Below are positions 50,682 to 59,639 of a stretch of DNA of 64,000 bases, one piece after another. The stretch is from Flavobacterium noncentrifugens (GTDB lineage: Bacteria > Bacteroidota > Bacteroidia > Flavobacteriales > Flavobacteriaceae), in assembly GCF_900100375.1 (NCBI RefSeq), contig NZ_FNEZ01000002.1, positions 682,001 through 746,000 of the forward strand, read 5' to 3'. Positions within the stretch are counted from its first letter, which is position 1. Each line of letters starts with the position of its first letter. A model generated the notes under the pieces. That model did no database searches. It was not told the origin of the DNA and worked only from the letters and a program-made list of their open reading frames with translations. The translations under genes were made by a program, and so were the position numbers.

Positions 50682-53600
50682 ATGAGAAACTTTATCTTAA
50701 GCTTTGTATGGCTGATTGCGGGCACCGCCATCATGTCTGGACAAGCCATTAAAGGAACTGTGGTAGATGAGAATTCACTTCCGCTTCCCGGTGTCAGTAT
50801 TTCTGACGCTTTAAAAGGTACTTCAACAGTAACCGATTTCGAAGGCAACTTCGCAATTGAATCAACTGCCGGAGCGTCTTTAAAATTTTCATACGTTGGT
50901 TATAAAGACCAAACAGTTGCGGCTGCTGCAGCTATGAAAGTAAGCATGCAGGTTTCTGCGACAAATCTTACTGAAGTTGTTGTTGTAGGTTATGGTACGC
51001 AGCGTAAAGCAGATATTACTGGATCTATTGCGGTAGTCGCTGAAAAGGATCTGCGCGACAGGCCAAATTCTAATGTATTAAGCAATTTGCAAGGTAAAGT
51101 AGCAGGGGTGCAAATTGTCAATGCAGGTAAACCTGGATCTGCGCCAACAGTTTCCATTAGAGGAACTGGAAGTATCAGTGGAGGCAACATATTGTATGTT
51201 GTTGATGGGGTACTTACTGACAATATTGATTACATCAATCCAAACGATATCGCTAGTGTAAATGTATTGAAAGATGCCTCAAGCTCTGCAATTTATGGGA
51301 TTAGGGCTGCAAACGGAGTTGTTGTAATCACTACAAAAATCGGAAAAAAGACAGGTGAAGAGAATATTAAATTCACTTATGATTCAAATGTAGGTTTTTC
51401 AAATCCTTCTAATGTTTTAGAAATGGCAAATTCTGCTGATTATGTAAGACTTTACAATGAGAAGTTGGCTTATCAGCAGCAAACACCGAACCCTGTAGGG
51501 CAAGTTGGTGTAAATGATTTTAATGGTGCTGATACGGATTGGTTCAAAGAAATATTAAAAAAATCGTCGTTTACTCAATCTCAAAATGTGGGATTATCCG
51601 GAGCTTCAGAAAAAACACAATATTCAGCTGCATTTGGTTACTTGACTCAAGAGGGTGTTTTAAATGCAGGGCAAGGCATAAGTTCTGGAGATGACTACAA
51701 AAGGATTACAGCAAGATTTAATGGAATTTACAACGTGACCGACAGATTTAGGATTGGAGCTACAATGGCATATTCAGAATCTGATTCAAATGACGCGGCA
51801 AGTCCATTTGCTGAAGCATATTTTGCGCCGCCGATTATACCTGTACGTAATGCAGATGGAAGTTACGGGCACTACTACACCTCTTTAGGAGAAATTGATC
51901 TTGGACAAGTAGGCAATGCCAATCCTAGAAGAACATTAGATCTTTATAGAGGAAAAACCAAGAACAGCAGAACAATCGCTTCTGGTTATGCTGAACTTGA
52001 CCTTATCAAAGGATTGACTTTCAAATCAAATCTTTCAAGAGATTTTAGAAACGAGGCTTCTTACATATATAATGCTGAAAACAATCCGCTTGGGGCAACT
52101 CCTGAAGGCGGAGCACTTATAGAAAGTAAACTCGTAAATAAAAGCACCAATTATGAAAGCACACTATGGGAAAATACGTTGACTTGGACCAAAGAGTTCA
52201 ATAAGCACAGAATCGTTCTGCTTGGTGGATTCAGTAGACAACAAGACAACATGAGGGCACTTCGGGCACAATCATTGGGCGTTCCATTTAATGGTGATGA
52301 TTCTACCCTTTTCTTAAACCTTGGTACAACTACAAATGTAAATGAGGCACTTCCTCAAGGTGATGAAGGTTCAAAAAGACGACTTCAATCTTATTTTGGA
52401 CGTTTGCAATACGCTTATGCCGATAAATATCTTGTTAACGCAACGATACGTCGCGATGGTTCATCTGTATATAGATTTGGCAACGACCAACAAAGTGCTA
52501 CTTTTCCATCTTTCGGTCTAGGATGGGTTGTAAGTAAAGAGGGCTTTATGCAAAATTCTGGGATTGATTTCTTAAAACTTAAAGGAAGCTGGGGTAAATT
52601 AGGCAATTCGTCTGTACCACGTCAATTTGATAATGTTGCGACTGTAGGCGCTGGGGTTTATTTCGGAGGTGTATATTACCCATCAGCTTCAATCACACAA
52701 TTGTACGATACTGACATTCCTTGGGAAGTGGTAGAAGAATATGATTTTGGTTTTGAATTGCGTGCTTTCAAAAACAGATTGTCTTTAGAAGCAGGCTATT
52801 ACAATAGAAAAACCACAGACGCAGCATTCAATATCTATATCCCAAACCAAGCTGGATTAGGAGACAAACTGTTTACTAATGCTGGAGATTTTGAAAATAA
52901 AGGTTTCGAATTTGAATTGAAATGGGATGATAAGATTGGAGAAAAATTCAGTTATTCAATCTACGGAAATTTAACTACAATTGACAATCAGGTTACAAAA
53001 GTGGTAAATGGTTCTTACTTAAATACAGGACCATCGTTGTTTGGGGATACAGTAAAAAGATTCCAAGCCGGGGAAGAAGTAGGTGCATATTATGGCTTTG
53101 AGACTAACGGTGTGATCCAAAATGCTGCCGAGTCTGCTGCAAACAATAACGCGCCAATAGGATCTTTCAAATTTAAAGATCTCAATGGAGATGGAAAAAT
53201 TGATAACAATGATAAAACATTTCTTGGAAGCCCAATTCCTGAATTAACTTATGGCTTTGGTGTGAGCTTGGCTTACAGCAATGTAGATTTTGGAATAGAA
53301 TTTCAAGGTGTTGCAGGAAATGAAATTTACAACTTCAACAGAAATTCGAGATTCAGTAATGAAAACTATGATCAGGATTTTGTTGACAACCACTGGACTG
53401 CTGCAAATGGATCAAATACTTATCCGGCTCCAAACTCAGACCAGACTTCTTCAAGACCAAGTTCCTTCTATGTTGAAAAAGGAGATTATTTTAGAATCCG
53501 TAACATTCAGCTGGGTTACAGTTTGCCAAAAACTTTCTTAGATAATATCGGGATGGATAAAATAAGATTGTATGCTAGTGCACAAAACCCTTTTACTTCA

Positions 53601-53717
53601 TTCAAATACAATGGCTTTTCACCTGAAATAGGTGGAAATGTTGAAAACGCTGGTGTGGATAATAACGTATATCCACTGTCTTCTATTTACAGTTTTGGTG
53701 TTAATTTAACTTTTTAA
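50682..53717 (+). CDS. SusC-family TonB-dependent outer membrane transporter
   Basis: A 1011-residue protein. A signal peptide (ending IMSGQ) is followed by a carboxypeptidase-like regulatory domain (IKGTVVDENSLPLPGVSISDALKGTSTVTDFEGNF...FSYVGYKDQTV). The SusC-type plug has VVVGYGTQRKADITGSIAVV, SVNVLKDASSSAIYGIRAANGVVVITTK, followed by the barrel and a C-terminal aromatic strand SIYSFGVNLTF. It imports oligosaccharides across the outer membrane together with the SusD lipoprotein encoded 3 bp downstream, using TonB energy. Confidence 0.96.
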   Translation: MRNFILSFVWLIAGTAIMSGQAIKGTVVDENSLPLPGVSISDALKGTSTVTDFEGNFAIESTAGASLKFSYVGYKDQTVAAAAAMKVSMQVSATNLTEVVVVGYGTQRKADITGSIAVVAEKDLRDRPNSNVLSNLQGKVAGVQIVNAGKPGSAPTVSIRGTGSISGGNILYVVDGVLTDNIDYINPNDIASVNVLKDASSSAIYGIRAANGVVVITTKIGKKTGEENIKFTYDSNVGFSNPSNVLEMANSADYVRLYNEKLAYQQQTPNPVGQVGVNDFNGADTDWFKEILKKSSFTQSQNVGLSGASEKTQYSAAFGYLTQEGVLNAGQGISSGDDYKRITARFNGIYNVTDRFRIGATMAYSESDSNDAASPFAEAYFAPPIIPVRNADGSYGHYYTSLGEIDLGQVGNANPRRTLDLYRGKTKNSRTIASGYAELDLIKGLTFKSNLSRDFRNEASYIYNAENNPLGATPEGGALIESKLVNKSTNYESTLWENTLTWTKEFNKHRIVLLGGFSRQQDNMRALRAQSLGVPFNGDDSTLFLNLGTTTNVNEALPQGDEGSKRRLQSYFGRLQYAYADKYLVNATIRRDGSSVYRFGNDQQSATFPSFGLGWVVSKEGFMQNSGIDFLKLKGSWGKLGNSSVPRQFDNVATVGAGVYFGGVYYPSASITQLYDTDIPWEVVEEYDFGFELRAFKNRLSLEAGYYNRKTTDAAFNIYIPNQAGLGDKLFTNAGDFENKGFEFELKWDDKIGEKFSYSIYGNLTTIDNQVTKVVNGSYLNTGPSLFGDTVKRFQAGEEVGAYYGFETNGVIQNAAESAANNNAPIGSFKFKDLNGDGKIDNNDKTFLGSPIPELTYGFGVSLAYSNVDFGIEFQGVAGNEIYNFNRNSRFSNENYDQDFVDNHWTAANGSNTYPAPNSDQTSSRPSSFYVEKGDYFRIRNIQLGYSLPKTFLDNIGMDKIRLYASAQNPFTSFKYNGFSPEIGGNVENAGVDNNVYPLSSIYSFGVNLTF

Positions 53718-53720
53718 AAA

Positions 53721-55148
53721 ATGAAAAAGAATATATTTTTAATGGCAGGGTTCGCATTAATGCTTGCGTCCTGTAACGATGATTATCTCGATATCAATCG
53801 TGAAGATCAAATTCAGGCAGTAAACTTTTTTCAAACATCAGAAGATGCACAACAAGCTACTGCAGCAATTTATGCAAACTTAAGAACTTGGGAATTGAAT
53901 TCCTTTGCAACTTTTACAATTTCAATTGCGAGTGATGACGCTGAAAAAGGGAGTACTCCAGGTGATGCTTCATTTTTCAATGCTTATAATAATTATACAT
54001 TCAGCCCTACAGAAGGACAAATCAATGATTATTGGAAAGGACAATACCGCGGAATCAACCTATGCAACCAAGTAATTTCAAACTTACCTGGAATCGCTAT
54101 GGATGAAACTTTAAAAGCACGTCTTATTGCCGAAGCACGTTTTGTAAGAGGATACCATTATTTTAATTTGGTACGCACGTATGGTGGCGTTCCAATTTAC
54201 AATGGCTTACCAGCGGACGGAAATTATAATATTCCAAGAAATACAAGTGACGAAGTTTATGCGTTTATTATAGCAGATTTAGCAGCGGCCAGAGAGATTT
54301 TACCAACATCTTATTCTGCGGTAGAAGTAGGTAGGGCTACTAAAGGCGCGGCAAATGCATATCTTTCAAAAGTATACTTATACAAAAAAGATTGGGCTCT
54401 TGCATTGCAGTACAGCAATGAAGTAATTGGTGGTGGATATGATTTATTGCCAAATTACAACAGTGTTTTCCGGATTGCAAATGAAAACAGTGTGGAATCA
54501 ATTTTTGAGGCCCAAGCCAATTTCGTAGCAGGAAACTGTACCGTTTCAAACAGCCAGTATTCGCAAACGCAAGGTGTTGCAGGACAGTTTGGTTGGGGAT
54601 TCAATGTGCCATCAAATGATCTTGCTGCTTCTTACGAAACGGGTGACGTTCGCCGTGATGCTACAATTCTCTTCAGAGGTGAAACCACTCCTGAAGGTGA
54701 TTTGATCAATGCTACTGGAGCAAATCCAATGTACAACCAAAAATCTTATGTTCCATTGGCACAAATTGGCCCTGGATGTTCTGAAGGTTCTGAACAAAAT
54801 GTAAGATTGATGCGTTTTGCCGAAGTATTGTTAATCAATGCCGAAGCTGCAAATGAATCGGGAAACACAACTCTAGCGCAGCAATCGCTTAACAAAGTGA
54901 GAACGCGTGCCGGTCTGGCAAACACAACTGCTAACGACCAAGCGACAATCAGGACTGCTATCTGGAAAGAAAGAAGATCAGAAATGGCAATGGAAGGCGA
55001 CCGTTTTTGGGACGTAGTCCGTCAAGGTCGTGGTGCTGAAGTTTTTGGCCCACTTGGATTTACAGCCGGTAAAAATGAAATTTTTCCAATTCCGTTTGAT
55101 GCCGTTAGTTTAAGTAACAACGTCCTAACTCAGAACCCAGGATACTAA
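53721..55148 (+). CDS. SusD-family glycan-binding lipoprotein
   Basis: A 475-residue surface lipoprotein with signal MKKNIFLMAGFALMLASC and lipid-modified Cys18. The RagB/SusD pattern is clear: DINREDQIQAVNFFQTSEDAQQATAAIYANL, YWKGQYRGINLCNQVISNLP, AEARFVRGYHYFNLVRTYGGVPIYN, and the C-terminal VRLMRFAEVLLINAEAANESG...LNKVRTRAGL...IWKERRSEMAMEGDRFWDVVRQG. It caps the SusC barrel and binds the glycan. A perfect terminator follows its stop, so the downstream enzyme genes are probably expressed at lower level. Confidence 0.96.
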   Translation: MKKNIFLMAGFALMLASCNDDYLDINREDQIQAVNFFQTSEDAQQATAAIYANLRTWELNSFATFTISIASDDAEKGSTPGDASFFNAYNNYTFSPTEGQINDYWKGQYRGINLCNQVISNLPGIAMDETLKARLIAEARFVRGYHYFNLVRTYGGVPIYNGLPADGNYNIPRNTSDEVYAFIIADLAAAREILPTSYSAVEVGRATKGAANAYLSKVYLYKKDWALALQYSNEVIGGGYDLLPNYNSVFRIANENSVESIFEAQANFVAGNCTVSNSQYSQTQGVAGQFGWGFNVPSNDLAASYETGDVRRDATILFRGETTPEGDLINATGANPMYNQKSYVPLAQIGPGCSEGSEQNVRLMRFAEVLLINAEAANESGNTTLAQQSLNKVRTRAGLANTTANDQATIRTAIWKERRSEMAMEGDRFWDVVRQGRGAEVFGPLGFTAGKNEIFPIPFDAVSLSNNVLTQNPGY

Positions 55149-55161
55149 ATAAAATTTTCAG

Positions 55162-55199
55162 AAAGCCTTATCCTAATTTCTGGATAAGGCTTTTTTTTT
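55162..55199 (+). terminator. Intra-operon terminator between susD and the GH144-type gene
   Basis: A perfect 12-bp stem AAAGCCTTATCC/GGATAAGGCTTT (55162-55173 with 55182-55193), 8-base loop and nine T (55191-55199). The next gene starts 17 bp later with no visible promoter in between, so partial readthrough is likely. Confidence 0.92.
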
Positions 55200-55215
55200 A
55201 ACTAAGAAATTCAAC

Positions 55216-56589
55216 ATGAATAAATTTATTGTCATATTTTTTCTTGCATTTGTTTCGTGCAATTCAAATGACAAATCCAGTGCTGCTGTTGCTGTTGCTG
55301 TGCCGGTAAAAGGGCCAACATTAAGCGACGAGCAATTAATCGATCTGGTTCAAAAGCAAACTTTTAAATATTTCTGGGATTTTGCTGAGCCAAATTCAGG
55401 AATGGGCAGGGAACGCTACCATCCGGACGGCAATTATCCAGAAAACGATGCTAATATTGTTACGACTGGCGGATCAGGATTCGGATTGATGTCAATCATC
55501 TCCGGAATTTCCAGAGGGTATGTTTCACGCGAAGAAGGCGTTCAACGACTCAATAAAATTGCAGATTTCTTAAATACTGCCGATAGATTTCACGGCGCAT
55601 GGCCACATTGGATCAATGGCGAAACTGGAAGAGTAAAACCATTCGGGACCAAAGACAACGGCGGCGATCTCGTAGAAACATCTTTTTTAACTGCCGGAAT
55701 GATTACCGTAAGGGAATATTTTAAAAATGGTACTGTCGAAGAAAAAGCATTGGCCGAAAAATACGACCTTTTATGGAAAGGCGTCGATTGGGATTGGTAC
55801 AGAAATGGAAGAAATGTCCTGTACTGGCACTGGTCGCCAAATTACGCATGGGAAATGAACTTCCCGCTCGAAGGCTACAACGAATGCCTGATTACTTATG
55901 TCATGGCTGCTGCTTCACCTACGCATTCTATTACTTCTGCTCCATACCATCAGGGATGGGCCAGGAATGGCGGGATCGTAACTGCTGCAACAAGCTTTAA
56001 CATTCCGTTAATTTTAAAACACAATGGTGCCGAATTTACAAGCGGACCACTTTTCTGGGCACATTATTCTTATCTCGGACTCGACCCAAACCAATTGACC
56101 GATCAATATGCCAATTACTGGGATTTGAATGTGAACCATACGAAAATCAATTATGAATATTGCGTACAAAACCCACATCAATATAAAGGATATGGCTCGA
56201 ATTACTGGGGACTGACGGCTTCTTATTCCAGAAATGACAACGGGTCCATTGGTTATGATGCGCACATGCCAAGCAATGACAAAGGCGTTATTTCACCAAC
56301 CGCAGCCATTTCATCAATTGTATACCTGCCACAAGAATCCATCGCAGCAATGCGCAATTTTTATGAAAATTACAATTCCCAAATTTGGGGACCGGCCGGA
56401 TTTTATGATGCACATAGCGCCAATTACAATTGGTCTGCAAGACAATACCTGGCAATCGATCAGGGACCGCAAGTCGTAATGCTTGAGAATTACCGCAGCG
56501 GGTTGCTTTGGAAATTATTTATGAATGCTCCTGAAGTGAAGCAGGGTTTGATAAAACTCGGATTCCAGTCTGGCAAATACAATTTTTAG
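55216..56589 (+). CDS. GH144-type / 'glucoamylase-like' secreted glycan hydrolase
   Basis: A 457-residue lipoprotein (signal ends FLAFVSC). The (alpha/alpha)6 'Glycoamylase' domain is clear: QTFKYFWDFAEPNSGMGRERY, VTTGGSGFGLMSIISGISRGYVSREEGVQRLNKIADFL, NGGDLVETSFLTAGMI, WSPNYAWEMNFPLEGYNECLITYVMAAASPTH and GLTASYSRND. The GH144 family founder from Chitinophaga pinensis is an endo-beta-1,2-glucanase, and this sequence has the same domain and Bacteroidota PUL context. Endo-beta-1,2-glucanase is thus the best guess; related proteins have other specificities. It is followed 1 bp later by the esterase gene. Confidence 0.82.
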   Translation: MNKFIVIFFLAFVSCNSNDKSSAAVAVAVPVKGPTLSDEQLIDLVQKQTFKYFWDFAEPNSGMGRERYHPDGNYPENDANIVTTGGSGFGLMSIISGISRGYVSREEGVQRLNKIADFLNTADRFHGAWPHWINGETGRVKPFGTKDNGGDLVETSFLTAGMITVREYFKNGTVEEKALAEKYDLLWKGVDWDWYRNGRNVLYWHWSPNYAWEMNFPLEGYNECLITYVMAAASPTHSITSAPYHQGWARNGGIVTAATSFNIPLILKHNGAEFTSGPLFWAHYSYLGLDPNQLTDQYANYWDLNVNHTKINYEYCVQNPHQYKGYGSNYWGLTASYSRNDNGSIGYDAHMPSNDKGVISPTAAISSIVYLPQESIAAMRNFYENYNSQIWGPAGFYDAHSANYNWSARQYLAIDQGPQVVMLENYRSGLLWKLFMNAPEVKQGLIKLGFQSGKYNF

Positions 56590-56590
56590 G

Positions 56591-57295
56591 ATGATGAGGT
56601 ATATTTTGTTCATAGTTTCAGTTTTTTGCAGTTTAACGTGTTTTTCACAAACAGACGGAAAAGGCAGCTTTGCTACTGAAATCATTCAGAAAAAAGCACT
56701 CGTTTACGCGCTTCACACGCCAAAGGATAAAAAAAATAAAAAACCGCTGATCGTTTTTCTGCACGGATCAGGGGAAAAAGGAACAGATGTAGAAAAAGTC
56801 AAAGTCCACGGGCCTTTCAAATACCTGAAAACCCACGAACTTGACGCTTATGTGCTCGCGCCGCAATGTCCCGAAAATGAATATTGGGATGCCGAAGTAT
56901 TGCACCAATTGATATTGAAAATTCAAAAAGAAAACAATATAGATCCAAACCGGATTTACCTCACCGGCCTTAGTATGGGCGGTTGGGGCGCATGGAACCT
57001 AGCGTTTGCATATCCTGATATGTTCGCGGCCTTGGTTCCGATTTGCGGATTTGTCGACCGCGTACCCATGATTGAAGACTGTAAAATTAAAAACGTTCCA
57101 ATCAGAATTTTCCACGGATTGCTCGATGATGTCGTAGATGTCGATTATGCCATTACGATTTATCGAAAACTCAAAGCCTGTAACGCTGATATCAAACTGA
57201 CCATTTTTGATGACGCAAACCACGACAGCTGGACCAGGGTTTACGACAATCCCGAAATTTATGAATGGATGATGAAACAAAGTAAAAGCCAATAA
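56591..57295 (+). CDS. Secreted alpha/beta-hydrolase esterase (PHB-depolymerase/LpqC-like)
   Basis: A 234-residue protein with a signal peptide (MMRYILFIVSVFCSLTCFSQ). The oxyanion motif is FLHGSGEKGTD and the nucleophile elbow LTGLSMGGWGAWN contains the catalytic Ser. The acid lies in FHGLLDDVVDV and the His in FDDANHDSWTRV. The family removes acyl groups from polysaccharides or short esters. Between glycoside hydrolase genes it probably deacylates the PUL substrate, for example acetyl or succinyl groups, but the ester is not known. Spacing to the GH3 gene is 2 bp. Confidence 0.85.
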   Translation: MMRYILFIVSVFCSLTCFSQTDGKGSFATEIIQKKALVYALHTPKDKKNKKPLIVFLHGSGEKGTDVEKVKVHGPFKYLKTHELDAYVLAPQCPENEYWDAEVLHQLILKIQKENNIDPNRIYLTGLSMGGWGAWNLAFAYPDMFAALVPICGFVDRVPMIEDCKIKNVPIRIFHGLLDDVVDVDYAITIYRKLKACNADIKLTIFDDANHDSWTRVYDNPEIYEWMMKQSKSQ

Positions 57296-57297
57296 TA

Positions 57298-59538
57298 ATG
57301 AAAGCTACCAAAATTACAATCGCGCTTCTGATCTTATCTGCATCTGCATACAGCCAGAAAAGCGCGCCAAAAAAGATCAAGCCTAAAGCAGAATTTGTTG
57401 CCGAATTAATGGCGAAAATGACTGTGGACGAAAAAATATACCAAACGGTTCAATTCACTTCAGATGGTACCGTAACCGGGCCAAAGACCGGAGACAACTA
57501 CATTACAAGAATCAAACAGGGAAAAGTAGGTTCGATTTTGAATGCGACTGGCGCAAAAGCGACAAGAGAAGTTCAAAGGATCAATCTTGAAAGCTCTAGG
57601 CTTAAAATTCCGTTGTTGTTCGGACATGACGTGATTCACGGATTCAAAACGATTTTCCCGATCAATCTCGGAATGGCGTCTTCATTTGATCCGAAATCAG
57701 TCGAACTTGCCGCCCGTGATGCAGCCGAAGAAGCGTCTTCAAGCGGCGTACACTGGACATTTGCACCAATGGTTGATATTGCCCGCGATCCACGCTGGAG
57801 CCGTGTTTCTGAAGGAAGCGGCGAAGACCCATACCTCGGAATGCAATACGGAATTGCCAGTGTGCATGGTTTTCAAGGCACCGATCTGTCAAAATACAAC
57901 ACGATCCTTGCCTGTACCAAACACTTTGCTGCTTACGGAGCCGCAGAAGCAGGCCGTGATTACAATACAGTCGACATGTCTGAACGCGTCTTGCGCGACA
58001 TGTATCTTCCGCCGTTTAAAGCCACTGTTGACGCAGGCGTAAAAACGTTCATGGCTTCGTTCAATGAGATTTCAGGCGTTCCTTCAACAGCAAGCAAATT
58101 TCTCATGCGTGATATCCTGAAAGGCGAATGGAAATTCGACGGAATGGTTGTTTCAGATTACACCGGAATTAACGAAATGATAGCACACGGTTTTGCAAAA
58201 GACGAACAGGATGCAGGTCAATTGGCATTGAATGCTGGTCTTGACATGGATATGGTTGGTGCGATTTACATGAATACGCTTAAAAAATCGTATGACGAAG
58301 GGAAAGTTTCCATTGCCGTTATTAACGATGCCTGCAAGAGGATCCTTGACGTAAAATACGACCTCGGGCTTTTCGAAGATCCATACCGTTACAGCGACGA
58401 AAAACGCGAAAAAGAAACGCTCAACAAACCGCAATTTTTAAATGACGCGCTTGATGTAGCTAATAAATCATTAGTGCTTCTTAAAAATAAAAACAATATC
58501 CTTCCGCTAAAAAAAGACCAGAAAATTGCTTTTGTCGGGCCATTGGTTATAGATGAATTCCACATCATCGGTTCATGGGCCGCAATCGGCGACAGAAACG
58601 GATTTGCAGTAAGCGTGAAAGAAGGGGTTGCTAATGTACTTGGAGCGTCTGCAAAAACGACTTTCGACCAGGGCGTTGAAATCGAAAGCACCAAAAGAGA
58701 TCTGATGGCTGCTGCCATTGCAAATGCTAAAAATGCCGATGTGATCGTTGCCGTAATGGGCGAGCGCGAAAATATGACCGGAGAAGCGGCTTCACGTACG
58801 AACATCGATTTGCCTGGACTTCAGAAAGAATTTCTGGGTGAACTTAAAAAATTAGGCAAGCCGATCGTTCTTGTTTTGTTGAATGGACGTCCACTTACAA
58901 TCGGCTGGGAAAATGAAAATATGGACGCGATCCTCGAAGCTTGGTGGCCTGGAACCCGCGGAGGCGATGCGATTGCACAAACGCTTTTCGGGATGAACAA
59001 TCCAAGTGCGAAACTTCCAATCACGTTTCCGAGAAATGTGGGCCAGATCCCGATTTATTACAACCATAAAAATACCGGCCGTCCGTATTTAGGGCCAACA
59101 GATCCGGAACAGAAATACAAATCGAAATACATCGACGTCGACAACAGTCCGCTATTTCCTTTCGGATACGGATTGAGCTACACGACTTTTGCTTATTCAA
59201 ACCTCAAAATTTCTGCGCCACAGGTTAAATTCAACGAAAAGCTAAAAGTTACCGTTGATGTTGCCAATACTGGAAATTATGACGGGACCGAAGTCGTGCA
59301 ATTGTATGTCCGAGATCTTGTAGGCTCCGTGACGCGCCCGGTTCGTGAACTTAAAGGTTTTGAGCGAGTGGCATTGAAAAAAGGAGAAAAAAAGAGCGTA
59401 ACATTCGAGATCTCTTCTGACGATCTGAAGTTTTACAACATCGATATGATTAATACAGCCGAAGCCGGCGATTTTGAAGTTTTTGTCGGCGGAAGTTCTG
59501 ATGCGGATTTGAAACAAAGTTTTGAGTTAGTTAAATAA
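57298..59538 (+). CDS. GH3 beta-glucosidase (BglX-like)
   Basis: A 746-residue secreted enzyme (signal ends SAYSQ). The N-terminal GH3 barrel includes RLKIPLLFGHDVIHGFKTIFPI, FAPMVDIARDPRWSRVSEGSGEDPYLG and TKHFAAYGAAEAGRDYNTVDMSERVLRDMYLPPFKA. The nucleophile Asp lies in FDGMVVSDYTGINEM. The alpha/beta sandwich (KSLVLLKNKNNILPL, VIVAVMGERENMTGEAASRTNIDLPG) and a C-terminal FnIII-like domain (VTRPVRELKGFERV) complete the three-domain layout. With GH144 it fits stepwise breakdown of beta-1,2-gluco-oligosaccharides to glucose; GH3 specificity in general is broad. Confidence 0.93.
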   Translation: MKATKITIALLILSASAYSQKSAPKKIKPKAEFVAELMAKMTVDEKIYQTVQFTSDGTVTGPKTGDNYITRIKQGKVGSILNATGAKATREVQRINLESSRLKIPLLFGHDVIHGFKTIFPINLGMASSFDPKSVELAARDAAEEASSSGVHWTFAPMVDIARDPRWSRVSEGSGEDPYLGMQYGIASVHGFQGTDLSKYNTILACTKHFAAYGAAEAGRDYNTVDMSERVLRDMYLPPFKATVDAGVKTFMASFNEISGVPSTASKFLMRDILKGEWKFDGMVVSDYTGINEMIAHGFAKDEQDAGQLALNAGLDMDMVGAIYMNTLKKSYDEGKVSIAVINDACKRILDVKYDLGLFEDPYRYSDEKREKETLNKPQFLNDALDVANKSLVLLKNKNNILPLKKDQKIAFVGPLVIDEFHIIGSWAAIGDRNGFAVSVKEGVANVLGASAKTTFDQGVEIESTKRDLMAAAIANAKNADVIVAVMGERENMTGEAASRTNIDLPGLQKEFLGELKKLGKPIVLVLLNGRPLTIGWENENMDAILEAWWPGTRGGDAIAQTLFGMNNPSAKLPITFPRNVGQIPIYYNHKNTGRPYLGPTDPEQKYKSKYIDVDNSPLFPFGYGLSYTTFAYSNLKISAPQVKFNEKLKVTVDVANTGNYDGTEVVQLYVRDLVGSVTRPVRELKGFERVALKKGEKKSVTFEISSDDLKFYNIDMINTAEAGDFEVFVGGSSDADLKQSFELVK

Positions 59539-59574
59539 ATTGAGTTTCATGTTTTGTTTAAGTGACCCTTCGAT

Positions 59575-59606
59575 TTCATTATCGGAGGGTTTTTTAAAAA
59601 ATATCC
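59575..59606 (+). terminator. Terminator between the GH3 and GH97 genes
   Basis: The stem ACCCTTCGAT/ATCGGAGGGT (one G-T pair) has a 6-base loop and is followed by six T. The region to the GH97 start has no exact TAnnTTTG element; TTCATCAT at 59616 is one mismatch from the PUL box. Confidence 0.85.
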
Positions 59607-59639
59607 ATAAATATTTTCATCATATCCAATAAAAATAAA

